Source: Streptomyces adelaidensis (lineage in GTDB: Bacteria > Actinomycetota > Actinomycetes > Streptomycetales > Streptomycetaceae). Taken from it: a stretch of 64,000 bases of DNA. Position numbers and translations under genes: made by a program. Numbering within the stretch: the stretch's first letter is position 1; each line of letters opens with the position of its first letter. Below are positions 1 to 8,541 of this stretch, piece by piece. Under the pieces are notes generated by a model. It saw only the letters and a list, made by a program, of their open reading frames with translations, had not been told where the DNA came from and made no database searches. The stretch is taken from contig NZ_JAEMUX010000040.1 in NCBI RefSeq assembly GCF_016598475.1, forward strand, positions 1-64,000. The letters are read 5' to 3'.

Positions 1-120
1 ATGGGTCGGTCGGGGGAATCTCGCCTCGATTGCGACTGACATTGAATCCGACCTCGTTATCCCGTACGGACATTGAGCTTTGGAATCCGACTCCCGATCC
101 TTGAAAGGGACTGTGTCGAA

Positions 121-636
121 ATGAAGTCGACCCCACGAGGAACCCTTGTCATCGCCGTCACGGGCGTGGTGGCCGCGTTGGGTGCCGGTGCCGCGACCCC
201 CGCTGTCGCGGCCGAGTCGGTTCCCATCCTTGTGCCCCTGGACGGTGTCGAGAAGTCACACAACGTGAAACTGCCCGAGATCGGCGGGGAAGTGCCGCTG
301 CCCAAGCAGGGGCGGCCGGACATGCCCCGGTACGTCGAGGGCCGGCTGATCCCGGAGAACACCCTGCCGCAGGTGCCGCTGGAGACCCCCCTGCCCGGCC
401 TGTCGGCCGAGACCCCGGTGCCACGGGTCGTCGGCAAGGGTTCCGAGCGCGCCGCGGTCGACGCGCCCGCGGCCGACCTGAAGACGCTGACGCCCGGACT
501 GTCCTTGGATGCCCCGCTGACCGCGCCCAAGCCCGAGGCCTCCGAACTCGGGACGCTCAAGAGTCCCCAGGCCGCCCTGCGTACACCGCTGCTGCGCACA
601 GCACCGACCGCCGACGTGGGCCTCGGTCAGGCGTAG
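121..636 (+). CDS. Secreted Pro-rich protein, unknown function
   Basis: A 171-residue protein with a Sec-type signal peptide. It opens with MKSTPRG, has a hydrophobic stretch at about residues 9-25, and has a likely cleavage site after ATPAVAA. The mature part is rich in Pro, Leu and Val, with loosely repeated 'ETPLPGL/ETPVPRV' phrases, no cysteines and no domain I recognise. An in-frame ATG lies at 73, but the start at 121 follows a GAAAGGGA ribosome site about 8 nt upstream and puts the signal peptide at the N-terminus, so I prefer it. It may be a wall-associated or extracellular structural protein, but no function can be assigned. Confidence 0.75.
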   Translation: MKSTPRGTLVIAVTGVVAALGAGAATPAVAAESVPILVPLDGVEKSHNVKLPEIGGEVPLPKQGRPDMPRYVEGRLIPENTLPQVPLETPLPGLSAETPVPRVVGKGSERAAVDAPAADLKTLTPGLSLDAPLTAPKPEASELGTLKSPQAALRTPLLRTAPTADVGLGQA

Positions 637-807
637 AGATACGCAACGGGAGGGGCCCCGGCGCCAGGGGGCACCCTCCCCTGGCCGGGACGGGGCAGCC
701 GGGCAGTTCGGGGACCTGAGGGTTCGATGGGCTCGGGAAGGCCGGGAAGTCCGGCTGATCCCGGGCCTTCGGCGCGCCCTGGGGCGCCGCACGGGCTCGT
801 GCGGCCG

Positions 808-1168
808 GTGGCTTCCTTACGCAGGCGGCGGTATGTCGTACGCGGGCTGCTCGCTTCGGCCGTCGCCGCCTCGCGGGCCAGGCGGCCGGCGCTCCCCGAG
901 GAAGTCGCGTTCGACGACATGTACCTCGGCCACCGGTTGCGCCGTGCCGTCGCCCGACGCGAACTTGGCGGTCGAGAGCCTGCGATGGCGACGGCGATGG
1001 CACGTCGGTCTGGATGGGCGGCCGCTGCGCCTGATGCGGCTCGCGCGGACAGCACGCATCTGAGCGGTCGGCCAACACTGCTCGTGTCCCACCGCGCTCG
1101 ACGCGATACGCGCGGCCACAGATGAACTGGGGCACGACCCAGCAGCCGCGGCCTCGGGGCGACCGTGA
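808..1168 (+). pseudogene. melC1: Relic of melC1 (tyrosinase copper chaperone)
   Basis: MelC1 is the secreted chaperone that loads copper into tyrosinase MelC2. Pieces of it survive here in two frames. Frame 1 keeps an Arg-rich, hydrophobic signal-like start at about 808-870 and then FDDMYLGHRL, matching the family's FDEIYKGRRI. Frame 2, from about 1005, keeps LDGRPLRLMR, matching VDGVELHVMR. It then continues without gaps through an in-frame TGA (1061-1063) into PTALDAIRAATDELG, matching PTPRAAARAAVDELQ. At least one frameshift (between about 940 and 1005) and one nonsense codon make it non-functional. In S. coelicolor, as I recall, melC1-melC2 lies next to the chaplin gene chpG, and a chaplin gene follows here. 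The identification rests on motif matching by eye. Confidence 0.6.
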
Positions 1169-1194
1169 GGGAGAGCTACTCGATCCGGAGCAGT

Positions 1195-1347
1195 CATGCG
1201 GACGGGCGAGACGGGCGGGGTGCGGACCACCGGGTGATGACCGGGCCCTTCGCGGGGCGGGTGGCGGCATGCCACGAGGAGGTGCCGCCATCGAGTCTGA
1301 CGCCGGGGCAGATGGACGACGTCGGCGAGATCTGCCGTTACGTGTGA
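1195..1347 (+). pseudogene. melC2: Relic of melC2 (tyrosinase), mostly deleted
   Basis: Directly after the melC1 relic, one frame reads GRGADHRVMTGPFAG. This resembles the internal tyrosinase segment GNGRSTDGRVMDGPFA. The frame ends with a stretch (LTPGQMDDVGEICRYV) that can be laid on the tyrosinase C-terminus (TPADLLDHTAYYTF). Full-length MelC2 is about 270-290 residues; here only about 50 codons remain, and the copper-binding histidine clusters are missing. The arrangement fits loss of the 5' half and most of the 3' half of melC2. The central match is convincing only because of its position behind melC1; the C-terminal match is weak. Confidence 0.45.
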
Positions 1348-1360
1348 GTCGGTGCGAGTA

Positions 1361-1402
1361 CGGCTGAGCCCCCGGCGGTCGACACCGTCGGAGGCTCAGC
1401 CG
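1361..1402. terminator. Long hairpin between melC relic and chaplin gene
   Basis: CGGCTGAGCC at 1361-1370 pairs perfectly with GGCTCAGCCG at 1393-1402, and the interior (CCGGCGGT/ACCGTCGG) extends the stem. It lies between two convergent units and probably terminates transcription from both sides. There is no strong T-tract, as is common in Streptomyces. Confidence 0.6.
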
Positions 1403-1434
1403 TGTGCTGCCTGCTTGTCGGCGCCGACCCGAGG

Positions 1435-1752
1435 TCAGCGGCCGTGGTGCTTCTTGTGGCCCTTGCCGTCGTCCTTCTTGTCGTCCTTCTTGTCGTCCTT
1501 GTGCTCGTCGTGGTCGTCGTTGACGCACGTGTTACCGAAGGCAGGGTTCAGCAAGCCGATGATGTTCACGGTGTTCCCGCAGATGTTGATCGGCACGTGA
1601 ATGGGGACCTGGACGACGTTGCCCGACAGGACGCCGGGCGAACCGATGGCCGCGCCGCGGGCATCCGAGTCCGCCGAGGCCAGCCCGGCCCCGCTGAGGA
1701 CCAGGGCGGACGTACCCAGAGTGACGGTGGCCACCTTCACCATGCGAGACAT
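1435..1752 (-). CDS. chpG: Short chaplin with charged Lys/Asp/His tail
   Basis: Chaplins are secreted, amyloid-forming surface proteins that lower surface tension and coat aerial hyphae. This 105-residue protein has a signal peptide (about residues 1-27, ending LASA) followed by one chaplin domain. The domain carries the hallmarks GSPGVLSGNVVQVP, the first Cys in NICGN and the second in GNTCVN. Unlike typical short chaplins, which end just after the second Cys, it carries an extra tail of about 27 residues built of Asp/Lys repeats (DDKKDDKKDD) and a His/Lys end. The start at 1752 follows an AAGGAG site; an upstream in-frame ATG at 1827 would spoil the signal peptide. Its place beside the melC relic suggests the chpG orthologue, but the symbol is inferred from recalled gene order. 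Confidence 0.85.
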   Translation of the reverse strand: MSRMVKVATVTLGTSALVLSGAGLASADSDARGAAIGSPGVLSGNVVQVPIHVPINICGNTVNIIGLLNPAFGNTCVNDDHDEHKDDKKDDKKDDGKGHKKHHGR

Positions 1753-2034
1753 CACGTTCTCCTTCAATTCGATGAACACGGCCGCACTTACGCGACCGGA
1801 CGCCCCTTCAACGCGCCCGCGCACCATGGGTCACGGTGTTCATCCTGGAATCACCCTTTTTGAACAGGGAGTTCCGTTGTGTTGGCTTCTCATGCACCCG
1901 GACGCCTCGCGCGGCGGCCGGATTGTCCCCGAAGGACACCGCCATGGCGGTGTCCACGCCGAACGCACCGCGCCCTGGCAGAGGGGAGCGAGTGGGTGAG
2001 GTTGCGGGGTCGCGAGGCTGTGGCGCTGCGGGCT

Positions 2035-3000
2035 TCAGCTGAGGAGCCGTACCGGGGAACCCGCAAGGTAGGCCTGGATGTCCTCGACCGCCTGGCCGTA
2101 GTACGTGGCGTAGTTGGCGTGTGAGACGTAGCCGAGGTGAGGGGTGGCGAGGAGGCGGGGGGCCTTACGCATCGGGTGGTCGGCGGGGAGGGGCTCGATG
2201 TCGAAGACGTCGACGCCGGCTCCGGCGATACGGCCTTCGTGCAGGGCGGCGAGCAGCGCGTCCTGGTCGACGATGGCGGCGCGGGAGGTGTTGACCAGGT
2301 AGGCGGTCGGCTTGAGGAGGGCGAGTTCGGGAGTGCCGAGCAGCCCTCGGGTGCGGTCGCTCAAGGCCAGGTGGACGGAGACGAAGTCGCTGCCCGCGAG
2401 CAGGTCCTCCTTGGACGCGGCCAGATGGACGCCCACCTCGTCGGCGTACTCCTTGGTGAGGTTCTGGCTCCATGCCGTCACACGCATGCCGAAGGCGAGG
2501 CCCACGCGGGCCACCCGGCTGCCGATCTTGCCGAGACCGAGCAGCCCGAGCCGGGCGCCGTGCAGGTCGGCGCCGACCGTGCTCTGCCAGGGGCCGCCCT
2601 CGCGCAGGCCGTTGTTCTCGGTGACCAGGCCCCGGGCGAGGCCGAGCAGCAGGGCCCAGGTCAGCTCGACCGGTGGGGTGGAGGAGCTGGCCGTACCGCA
2701 GACCGTCACGCCGTGTGTCTCGGCGGCCGCGTAGTCGATCATCGAGTTGCGCATGCCGGAGGCGATCAGGAGCTTCAGACGGGGCAGGCGGGCGAGGAGC
2801 GAGCCGGGGAAGGGGACACGTTCGCGCAGGGTGACGACGATGTCGTACTCCGCGAGCGCCGCCGCGACGGCCTCCTCATCCGCGAAGTGCTCGGCGAAGC
2901 TCACGACATCGACGTCGTCCGCGACCGGGGACCAGTCGGTGACCTCGGTCGCGACGGACTGGTAGTCGTCGAGTACGGCGCAGCGAAGTCGCGGTCGCAT
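2035..3000 (-). CDS. D-2-hydroxyacid dehydrogenase family protein
   Basis: A 321-residue NAD(P)-dependent oxidoreductase of the D-isomer-specific 2-hydroxyacid dehydrogenase family (SerA, formate and glyoxylate dehydrogenase relatives). The split substrate domain brackets a Rossmann core with GLGKIGSRVA at about residues 155-164. The active-site elements are present: Arg in NTSRA, Glu in DIEPLP and His in TPHLGY. Length matches the family. The substrate cannot be told from sequence. The gene stands alone, with a 280-nt gap on the chaplin side and over 500 nt on the tRNA side. Confidence 0.9.
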   Translation of the reverse strand: MRPRLRCAVLDDYQSVATEVTDWSPVADDVDVVSFAEHFADEEAVAAALAEYDIVVTLRERVPFPGSLLARLPRLKLLIASGMRNSMIDYAAAETHGVTVCGTASSSTPPVELTWALLLGLARGLVTENNGLREGGPWQSTVGADLHGARLGLLGLGKIGSRVARVGLAFGMRVTAWSQNLTKEYADEVGVHLAASKEDLLAGSDFVSVHLALSDRTRGLLGTPELALLKPTAYLVNTSRAAIVDQDALLAALHEGRIAGAGVDVFDIEPLPADHPMRKAPRLLATPHLGYVSHANYATYYGQAVEDIQAYLAGSPVRLLS

Positions 3001-3486
3001 GGCGAATGCCTTCCGGTCAAGCCCGTCGGGTGCCTGCCGGCCAGGACCCTCGGGGGTGCGTGGTTCGGGAGCGGGATACGCGAGTCTGGGGGGACTCTAC
3101 CCAGGGTTGATCTCTGTGACCTGGGTGGCGGGAAGGCATGACGAGGGGGCGGCGCAGCGGACCCGCCCCACGGGCGACGGCGGATTCAGCAGCGCCGCCT
3201 TCCGCGGCGAAGCCGGTCGTCGGTCGGCGGGGCCAACCGGTCGAGGGTGGCGTCGCGGAGGATCCGTCCGCCCCGTGATCCGGCACGCCTGGCCGATTTC
3301 CGTCCCGGGTGACCGGCACCCTGATGGGCGACTTGCGTAGCTATTAGTCAGGTGCGGTGTCTGTCGGGTGGTGGGCCGGCGGCTGTGCCCGGAGGCGTTC
3401 CAGGGCGTCGGTCGTGGGGGCGGGCCGGAGGTTGACCACGAGCCGCGCGCGATGGCTCCGCAGTCGGCGAGGCCACGCTCTGACCA
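3001..3486. other. Intergenic region, no gene recognised
   Basis: About 490 nt between the dehydrogenase and the tRNA terminator. Several short open frames exist on both strands, but none has a ribosome site, homology or non-shadow composition I can support. It presumably holds the dehydrogenase promoter. Confidence 0.5.
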
Positions 3487-3512
3487 GCAAAAAGCCCTCC
3501 CGGAGGGAGGGT
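3487..3512 (-). terminator. Terminator downstream of tRNA-Arg
   Basis: On the minus strand, CCCTCC and GGAGGG form a compact stem followed by a run of five T residues. It lies about 10 nt past the mature tRNA 3' end, a classic intrinsic terminator for a single-tRNA transcript. Confidence 0.7.
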
Positions 3513-3522
3513 GGGGAGTAGG

Positions 3523-3595
3523 CGCCCCCGGCAGGACTCGAACCTGCGGCCAAGCGCTTAGAAGGCGCCTGCTCTATCCACTGAGCTACGGGGGC
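3523..3595 (-). tRNA. tRNA-Arg (UCU anticodon)
   Basis: A 73-nt tRNA read on the minus strand. The acceptor stem is GCCCCCG/CGGGGGC, the D arm contains GCTCAGTGGATAGAGC, the anticodon loop is CTTCTAA with anticodon TCT, and the T arm contains GGTTCGAGTCC. The discriminator base is G and the CCA end is not encoded. It decodes AGA, a rare codon in this GC-rich genome. It is transcribed alone and divergently from dynA. Confidence 0.95.
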
Positions 3596-3905
3596 CGGAT
3601 GTGGTGGCCTCGGTCTTGGTGCCCGGGTGTGGGCTGATCCGTGACGTTGCCGGGGACAAGGATAGGGCTCCCGAGTCCTTGTCCCTGTTGCTTCGCCTCC
3701 GTGGCTCAATGTGGAGGTTCGGTGAAGCGATCCTGATAATCGCAGGCAGGTGCGAATCGTGCACCTCTTTTGGCGTCTCGCGCCCCGGGTGTTGTGCACT
3801 CGTTATGCCTGCGCCCCTCTCGTCCCCTCCGTCCCATGTGCCCTGTCGGCGCGCAGGCGTACTTATATGCTTCAGAAAGTCCACAAAATTGGGCATTCTT
3901 CGCAT
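3596..3905. other. Divergent intergenic region, tRNA-Arg / dynA
   Basis: About 310 nt separating the tRNA from dynA, and it should hold both promoters. A GATAAT hexamer at about 3734-3739 on the plus strand resembles a -10 element, but I see no matching -35. No gene is supported here. An in-frame ATG at 3867 could lengthen DynA slightly. Confidence 0.4.
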
Positions 3906-5525
3906 GTGGTGACCTTGGACGTACGGCCTCAGCTGCTCGACGCGCTCTCCGCCCTGCGCGACCGTGTCGCCGCCGCGCGCTTTCCGCTGCCCCTGGCAGG
4001 GACCCCGCGCGCGCGTGCCAACCGCGACGAACTGCTCGCGCAACTCGACGACTACTTGGTGCCCCGGTTGCGGCAACCCGAAGCGCCGTTGCTCGCCGTT
4101 GTCGGGGGGTCGACCGGAGCCGGCAAGTCCACTCTCGTCAACTCCCTGGTGGGGCGGAGGGTCAGTGAGGCCGGCGTGCTGCGGCCCACGACCCGTACAC
4201 CCGTATTGGTGTGTCATCCCGAGGACCATCATTGGTTCAGCGGCATGCGCGTGCTGCCCAACCTCACCCGCGCGTGGGTGCCCCAGCGGGAGCCCGGTCA
4301 GGATCCCGGCGACGAACCATTCTCCCCGGGCCGCGACGGCGAGCGCGTGCTGCGCATCGAGACCGCCGAGAGCCTTCCCCCCGGTCTCGCCCTCCTCGAC
4401 GCCCCCGACATCGATTCCCTCGTCGCCGACAACCGCGTACTCGCCGCCGAACTCGTCTGTGCCGCCGACATCTGGGTGATGGTCACGACGGCCGCCCGCT
4501 ACGCCGACGCCGTGCCCTGGCACCTGCTGCGCACCGCCAAGGACCACCGGGTGACCCTCGTCACCGTGCTTGACCGGGTGCCCCACCAGGTGGTTTCCGA
4601 GGTCTCCCGGCAGTACGGCGCCCTGCTGACCAAGGCCGGGCTCGGCGACGTACCCCGGTTCACCGTGCCCGAACTGCCTGAGTCCGCCTGGGGCGGCGGG
4701 CTGCTGCCGACCACCGCCGTCGCGCCGCTGCGGGCCTGGCTCACCGAGCAGGTGACCGACCCCGGTGCCCGGCACCAGGCCATGGCCCGCACCGCACACG
4801 GCATCCTGGACTCGCTGAGGTCCCGGATGCCCGAGCTGGCCGGCGCGGCGGCCCAGCAGTACTCCGCCGCCCTCCGCCTCACCACGGCCGTCGACACGGC
4901 GTACGACAGCGAGCACGCGCGCGTGAAGGGTCGTCTGCAGTCCGGTGCCGTGCTTGCCGGCGACGCCCTCAAACGATGGCGCAGTTATCCCCTCGACTGC
5001 ACCGCCGGTGAACTGCTCGACGCCCTCGTCGAAAGCCTCGGCACACTGCTGTTGTGCGCCGTCACCGCCGCCGACGAGCGGATCGGCGAGGCCTGGCGCC
5101 GCGAACCGGCCGCCGTGGCCGCCGGGCTGACCGAACGCGACGCCACGCGCGAGAGCGTCGAACACCGGATCGGGATGACCGTACGACGCTGGCGCCGCGT
5201 TCTTGAGGAGTACGCCGAGGAAGAGGTGCGCGACCTCGACCGGAGCGTCGCGCCGGACGCCGAGGTCGTCGCCGCCCTGGTCGCCACGGCCCTGCTGGGC
5301 GGTCGCCGGGCCCGGTCCGCCGGGGAGGGCCTCGCCGAGCGCATCGGGGCGCACGGCGCGCTACGGCTGCGCGACCGCGGCGGGCGGCTGCTCACCGAGT
5401 ACCTCGACCGCGCCCTCGACATCGAACGCGATCGCCGCCTCGCCCCCCTCGACGCACTCGACGTCCACCCCGAACCACAGGCCGAACTCATCGCCGCCCT
5501 GTCCGTACTGCAGAAGGAGAGGTGA
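3906..5525 (+). CDS. dynA: Dynamin-like GTPase DynA
   Basis: A 539-residue bacterial dynamin-like protein. In Streptomyces, DynA and DynB work as a pair at sporulation septa, stabilising FtsZ rings during multiple septation. The P-loop GGSTGAGKS is at about residues 67-75, a switch-like DAPDID follows, and the C-terminal half is Arg/Glu-rich and helical, with no membrane segment. The start is uncertain. I chose GTG at 3906 (MVTLDVRPQ) because homology seems to begin there; ATG at 3867 and further in-frame starts lie upstream, and none has a strong ribosome site. The stop overlaps the start region of dynB, and AAGGAG sits inside its last codons, so the two are translated together. The name rests on paired architecture and recalled gene order. 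Confidence 0.85.
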   Translation: MVTLDVRPQLLDALSALRDRVAAARFPLPLAGTPRARANRDELLAQLDDYLVPRLRQPEAPLLAVVGGSTGAGKSTLVNSLVGRRVSEAGVLRPTTRTPVLVCHPEDHHWFSGMRVLPNLTRAWVPQREPGQDPGDEPFSPGRDGERVLRIETAESLPPGLALLDAPDIDSLVADNRVLAAELVCAADIWVMVTTAARYADAVPWHLLRTAKDHRVTLVTVLDRVPHQVVSEVSRQYGALLTKAGLGDVPRFTVPELPESAWGGGLLPTTAVAPLRAWLTEQVTDPGARHQAMARTAHGILDSLRSRMPELAGAAAQQYSAALRLTTAVDTAYDSEHARVKGRLQSGAVLAGDALKRWRSYPLDCTAGELLDALVESLGTLLLCAVTAADERIGEAWRREPAAVAAGLTERDATRESVEHRIGMTVRRWRRVLEEYAEEEVRDLDRSVAPDAEVVAALVATALLGGRRARSAGEGLAERIGAHGALRLRDRGGRLLTEYLDRALDIERDRRLAPLDALDVHPEPQAELIAALSVLQKER

Positions 5526-5530
5526 CCGCC

Positions 5531-7738
5531 GTGACTGCCGTCACTGACCACGCGGACCAGACCGGAGACGGCGTCCCCGAGAAGGGCGACGAAGGCATGA
5601 AGAGCGAAGAGGAGAAGGGAGGAGAGACGAAGGTCGAGGAGAAGACGGCAGAGGAGAAGAAGGCCGAGACGACAGCCGAGACGAAGGTCGAGACGAAGGC
5701 CGAGGAGAAGACGGGCGACGAGAAGACGGGCGACGAGAAGACGGGCGACGAGAAGACGGGCGACGAGAAGGCGGGCTCCGGCAAGGATGAAGCGGCAGCC
5801 GATGAGCGTGTGAGTCGCGAGAAGCAGGAGAAGCCGAAGAAGCCGAAGAAGCAGGAGAAGCAGGAGAAGCCTGAGCGGCGGGAGAGGCAGGAGCGGCGGG
5901 AGAGGTCAGAGAAGCGCGGCAAGGAGGAAAGCCACGTCCATCGCGTGCCTCTCAAGAACGTGCCCTCTGCCCCGCCTCCCAGCGCCTCTTCCGGCGACGC
6001 GACCGGCCGTACCGAATCCGGCGATGGCGGTGATGCCGGTGATCCCTGGGGCGACGGGCTGATCGCCCGGCGGGTGTCCGAGACGAGTGGGGTCGAGCGG
6101 GTGCCGGTCGTGGAGACGAGGGCTCCGGCGCCGCAGACGGCCACCCCGCTCGCGTACGACGGGGCCCTGCGGTCGCGGCTCGACGCGTTGCGGGAGCTGG
6201 TCGGACTGTCCCGTACGCGGCTGGACAGCAGGACGCTGGCGGAGGCGGGGCGGGTCCTGGACGAGGCGGCGGCGCGGCGCAGGCTCTCGGGGCAGCACAC
6301 GGTCGTCGCCATCGCGGGCGCCACCGGCAGCGGCAAGTCGGCGCTGTTCAACGCGCTCGCGGGGGTCGCGATCTCGGAGACGGGGGTGCGCAGGCCCACC
6401 ACGGCCGCGCCCATCGCGTGCAGTTGGAGCGACGGCGCGGCGAGCCTCATCGACCGGCTCGGCATTCCGGGACGGCTGCGCCGGCGGCCGCTGCAGAGCC
6501 CGGAGGCGGAGGCGCAGCTGCGGGGGCTCGTCCTGGTGGACCTGCCCGACCACGACTCGGCGGCGGTGCAGCACCGGGAGCAGGTCGACCGGATCCTGGC
6601 GCTGGTGGACGCGGTCATCTGGGTCGTCGACCCGGAGAAGTACGCCGATGCCGTCCTCCACGAGCGCTATCTGCGGCCCCTCGCGGGCCACGCGGAGGTC
6701 ATGTTCGTCGTCCTCAACCAGGTGGACCGGCTGCCCGGGGAGGCCGCCCACCAGGTGCTCGACGATCTGCGGCGGCTGCTCGACGAGGACGGGATCGCGT
6801 TGGGGGAGTACGGCGAACCGGGCGCCACCGTCCTCGCGCTGTCCGCGCTCACCGGCGACGGGGTGGGGGAACTGCGCGAGTCTCTGGGGCAGTTCGTGGC
6901 CGAGCGGGGCGCGCCGGCCCGCCGGGTCAGGGCCGATCTGGACGCCGCCGCGGCGCGGCTGTGGCCGGTGTACGCCAATCAGCGGCGCGCGGGGCTCAGC
7001 GAGCGGTCCCGGGACGAGTTCGCCGCGCGGCTCGCGGACGCCGTCGGCGCCACCGCGGCGGGCGAGGCCGCCGAGCGCGCCTGGCTGCGCAACGCCAACC
7101 GCGCGTGCGGAACGCCCTGGCTACGGCTGTGGCGGTGGTACCAGGACCGTAGCGAGCCCCCGACGGGGCGGCTGGCCCTGACGACGCCCGTGGACGAGGA
7201 GGCCACCGCGCGACAGCGGGTCGAACAGGCCGTACGCAACCTGTCCGACCGTGCCGCGACGGGGCTGCCCGCGCCCTGGGCCCAGGCGGTGCGCGAGGCG
7301 GCCGTACGGGGGGCGCAGGGGCTGCCCGAGGCGTTGGACGAGCTGGCGGCGCGGGCCGGGGCGCCTGTGGGGCGGCCGCCGCGGCCGGGCTGGTGGCCGG
7401 TCGCGGTGCTTGTGCAGGCGTCCATGACCCTCCTTCAAGTGATCGGCGGACTCTGGCTGTTGGGGCAGATCTCCGGCTTCATGGCGCCGAACATCGGGGT
7501 ACCGGTGCTGTTGATGGTGATCGGCATCGTCGGTGGTCCGGCCGTCGAGTGGAGCTGCAGACTGGCGGCACGCGGCCCGGCACGGCGCTACGGCTACGAA
7601 GCGGAGCGGCGGCTGCGGGAGGCGGCCGCCGGGTGCGGCCGTGCCCGGGTGCTCGACCCGGTCGCGGCCGAGTTGCTGCGGTACCGGGAGGTGCGGGAGC
7701 AGTACGGGCGGGTGCTGGGGGCGGCGCCGGTGGGTTGA
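5531..7738 (+). CDS. dynB: Dynamin-like GTPase DynB, membrane-anchored
   Basis: The second dynamin-like protein of the operon, 735 residues. An N-terminal region of about 150 residues is almost entirely Glu, Lys, Arg, Asp and Thr, with a KTGDE tandem repeat. It is followed by the GTPase domain (P-loop GATGSGKS at about residue 260, switch LPDHDS). Near the C-terminus are two membrane helices (from VAVLVQASMTLLQVIGGLWL to VPVLLMVIGIVGG). The membrane segments fit DynB as the anchor of the DynAB complex at the septum. GTG at 5522 overlaps the upstream stop, but the AAGGAG site (5514-5519) is only 2 nt from it; GTG at 5531 has a proper 11-nt spacing, so I use that. Confidence 0.85.
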   Translation: MTAVTDHADQTGDGVPEKGDEGMKSEEEKGGETKVEEKTAEEKKAETTAETKVETKAEEKTGDEKTGDEKTGDEKTGDEKAGSGKDEAAADERVSREKQEKPKKPKKQEKQEKPERRERQERRERSEKRGKEESHVHRVPLKNVPSAPPPSASSGDATGRTESGDGGDAGDPWGDGLIARRVSETSGVERVPVVETRAPAPQTATPLAYDGALRSRLDALRELVGLSRTRLDSRTLAEAGRVLDEAAARRRLSGQHTVVAIAGATGSGKSALFNALAGVAISETGVRRPTTAAPIACSWSDGAASLIDRLGIPGRLRRRPLQSPEAEAQLRGLVLVDLPDHDSAAVQHREQVDRILALVDAVIWVVDPEKYADAVLHERYLRPLAGHAEVMFVVLNQVDRLPGEAAHQVLDDLRRLLDEDGIALGEYGEPGATVLALSALTGDGVGELRESLGQFVAERGAPARRVRADLDAAAARLWPVYANQRRAGLSERSRDEFAARLADAVGATAAGEAAERAWLRNANRACGTPWLRLWRWYQDRSEPPTGRLALTTPVDEEATARQRVEQAVRNLSDRAATGLPAPWAQAVREAAVRGAQGLPEALDELAARAGAPVGRPPRPGWWPVAVLVQASMTLLQVIGGLWLLGQISGFMAPNIGVPVLLMVIGIVGGPAVEWSCRLAARGPARRYGYEAERRLREAAAGCGRARVLDPVAAELLRYREVREQYGRVLGAAPVG
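5705..5779 (+). repeat. 15-bp tandem repeat inside dynB
   Basis: Four perfect copies of GAGAAGACGGGCGAC (5705-5764) and a degenerate fifth encode (EKTGD)n in the disordered N-terminus of DynB. Copy number could change by replication slippage without breaking the frame. Confidence 0.9.
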
Positions 7739-8055
7739 GGGGCGGCGGTGGTGGATTGAGGCGCGGCGCTGTGGGGTGAGGCGCGGTTCTTGGATGAACA
7801 GTTCACCCCGTCGGGTGACGGAGTTGTCCACAACCGGCGGGTAGTACACAGCGCTCAGCGGGCTCGGCCCGACGGCGGCAGTCTGAACACGCGGCGATCA
7901 CAGCACATCGGTCCACACCGCACCACATCGCATGGTGTGGCGCGGCGGGGCTTGGTGCGATCACCGCGACGGACGCAGCAGCCGTACGGGACGGGCCCGT
8001 ACGCGTGTCCGGTCGGCACCGGGGTCGGTGCCGGCGTGAAGGAGGGGTTCGCGAG
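7739..8055. other. Intergenic region upstream of ssbB
   Basis: About 317 nt with no gene I can support. It contains an imperfect inverted repeat around 7913-7945 (CCACACC ... GGTGTGG) and presumably carries the ssbB promoter. Confidence 0.45.
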
Positions 8056-8541
8056 ATGAACGAGACGATCGTGTGTGTGGTGGGGAACGTGGCGACCCAG
8101 CCGGTCTGCCGGGAGTTGTCGACGGGGTCGTCGGCCCGGTTCCGGCTGGCGGTGACCTCGCGGTACTGGGACCGGGAGAAGAACGAGTGGACCGACGGCC
8201 ACACCAACTTCTTCACGGTGTGGGCGAGGCGCACCCTCGCCGCGAACGTGGCGTCGTCCGTGTCGGTGGGCGATCCGGTCGTGGTGCAGGGACGGTTGAA
8301 GGTACGCACCGAACAACGGGACGGGCAGAGCTGGGTTTCGGCGGACGTCGACGCGGTGGCGATCGGCCACGACCTGTCGCGGGGCACGGCCGCGTTCCGG
8401 CGGACGCCCAGGGGAGAGACTGCGGTGCCGGCCCAGCCCCGGTCCCGGCAGCCGGAGCCGAACTGGGAGACACCCCCGCCAGGCAACCCGCTCGACGTCG
8501 GCGCGTCCGAACTCGGCCTGGAGACAGCTGGTGTGACGTGA
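8056..8541 (+). CDS. ssbB: Single-stranded DNA-binding protein SsbB
   Basis: A 161-residue OB-fold protein, MNETIVCVVGNV onward. It shows the SSB pattern of beta strands and aromatic DNA-contacting residues (SRYWDREKNEW, NFFTVWARR), with a short Pro/Arg-rich tail. It lacks the acidic DDIPF-type C-terminus that recruits partner proteins in the housekeeping SsbA. Streptomyces carries two SSBs; SsbB is the shorter one and is linked to chromosome segregation during sporulation. The start follows a GGAGG site about 10 nt upstream. An in-frame ATG at 8005 would add unrelated residues. Its place next to dynAB fits a sporulation role. Confidence 0.88.
   Translation: MNETIVCVVGNVATQPVCRELSTGSSARFRLAVTSRYWDREKNEWTDGHTNFFTVWARRTLAANVASSVSVGDPVVVQGRLKVRTEQRDGQSWVSADVDAVAIGHDLSRGTAAFRRTPRGETAVPAQPRSRQPEPNWETPPPGNPLDVGASELGLETAGVT

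Noticed and set aside
1122..1367. A small plus-strand gene in the melC relic region
   Set aside because: The frames are short and mutually overlapping, and the only similarity seen is to pieces of tyrosinase proteins. I treat them as pseudogene debris.
3558..5354. A minus-strand frame of 598 codons opposite dynA
   Set aside because: Composition is Gly/Arg/His-rich without motifs, while the plus strand has a full P-loop GTPase.
5705..5779. Regular repeats considered as a CRISPR array
   Set aside because: The 15-bp units are directly joined with no spacers and stay in frame in dynB.
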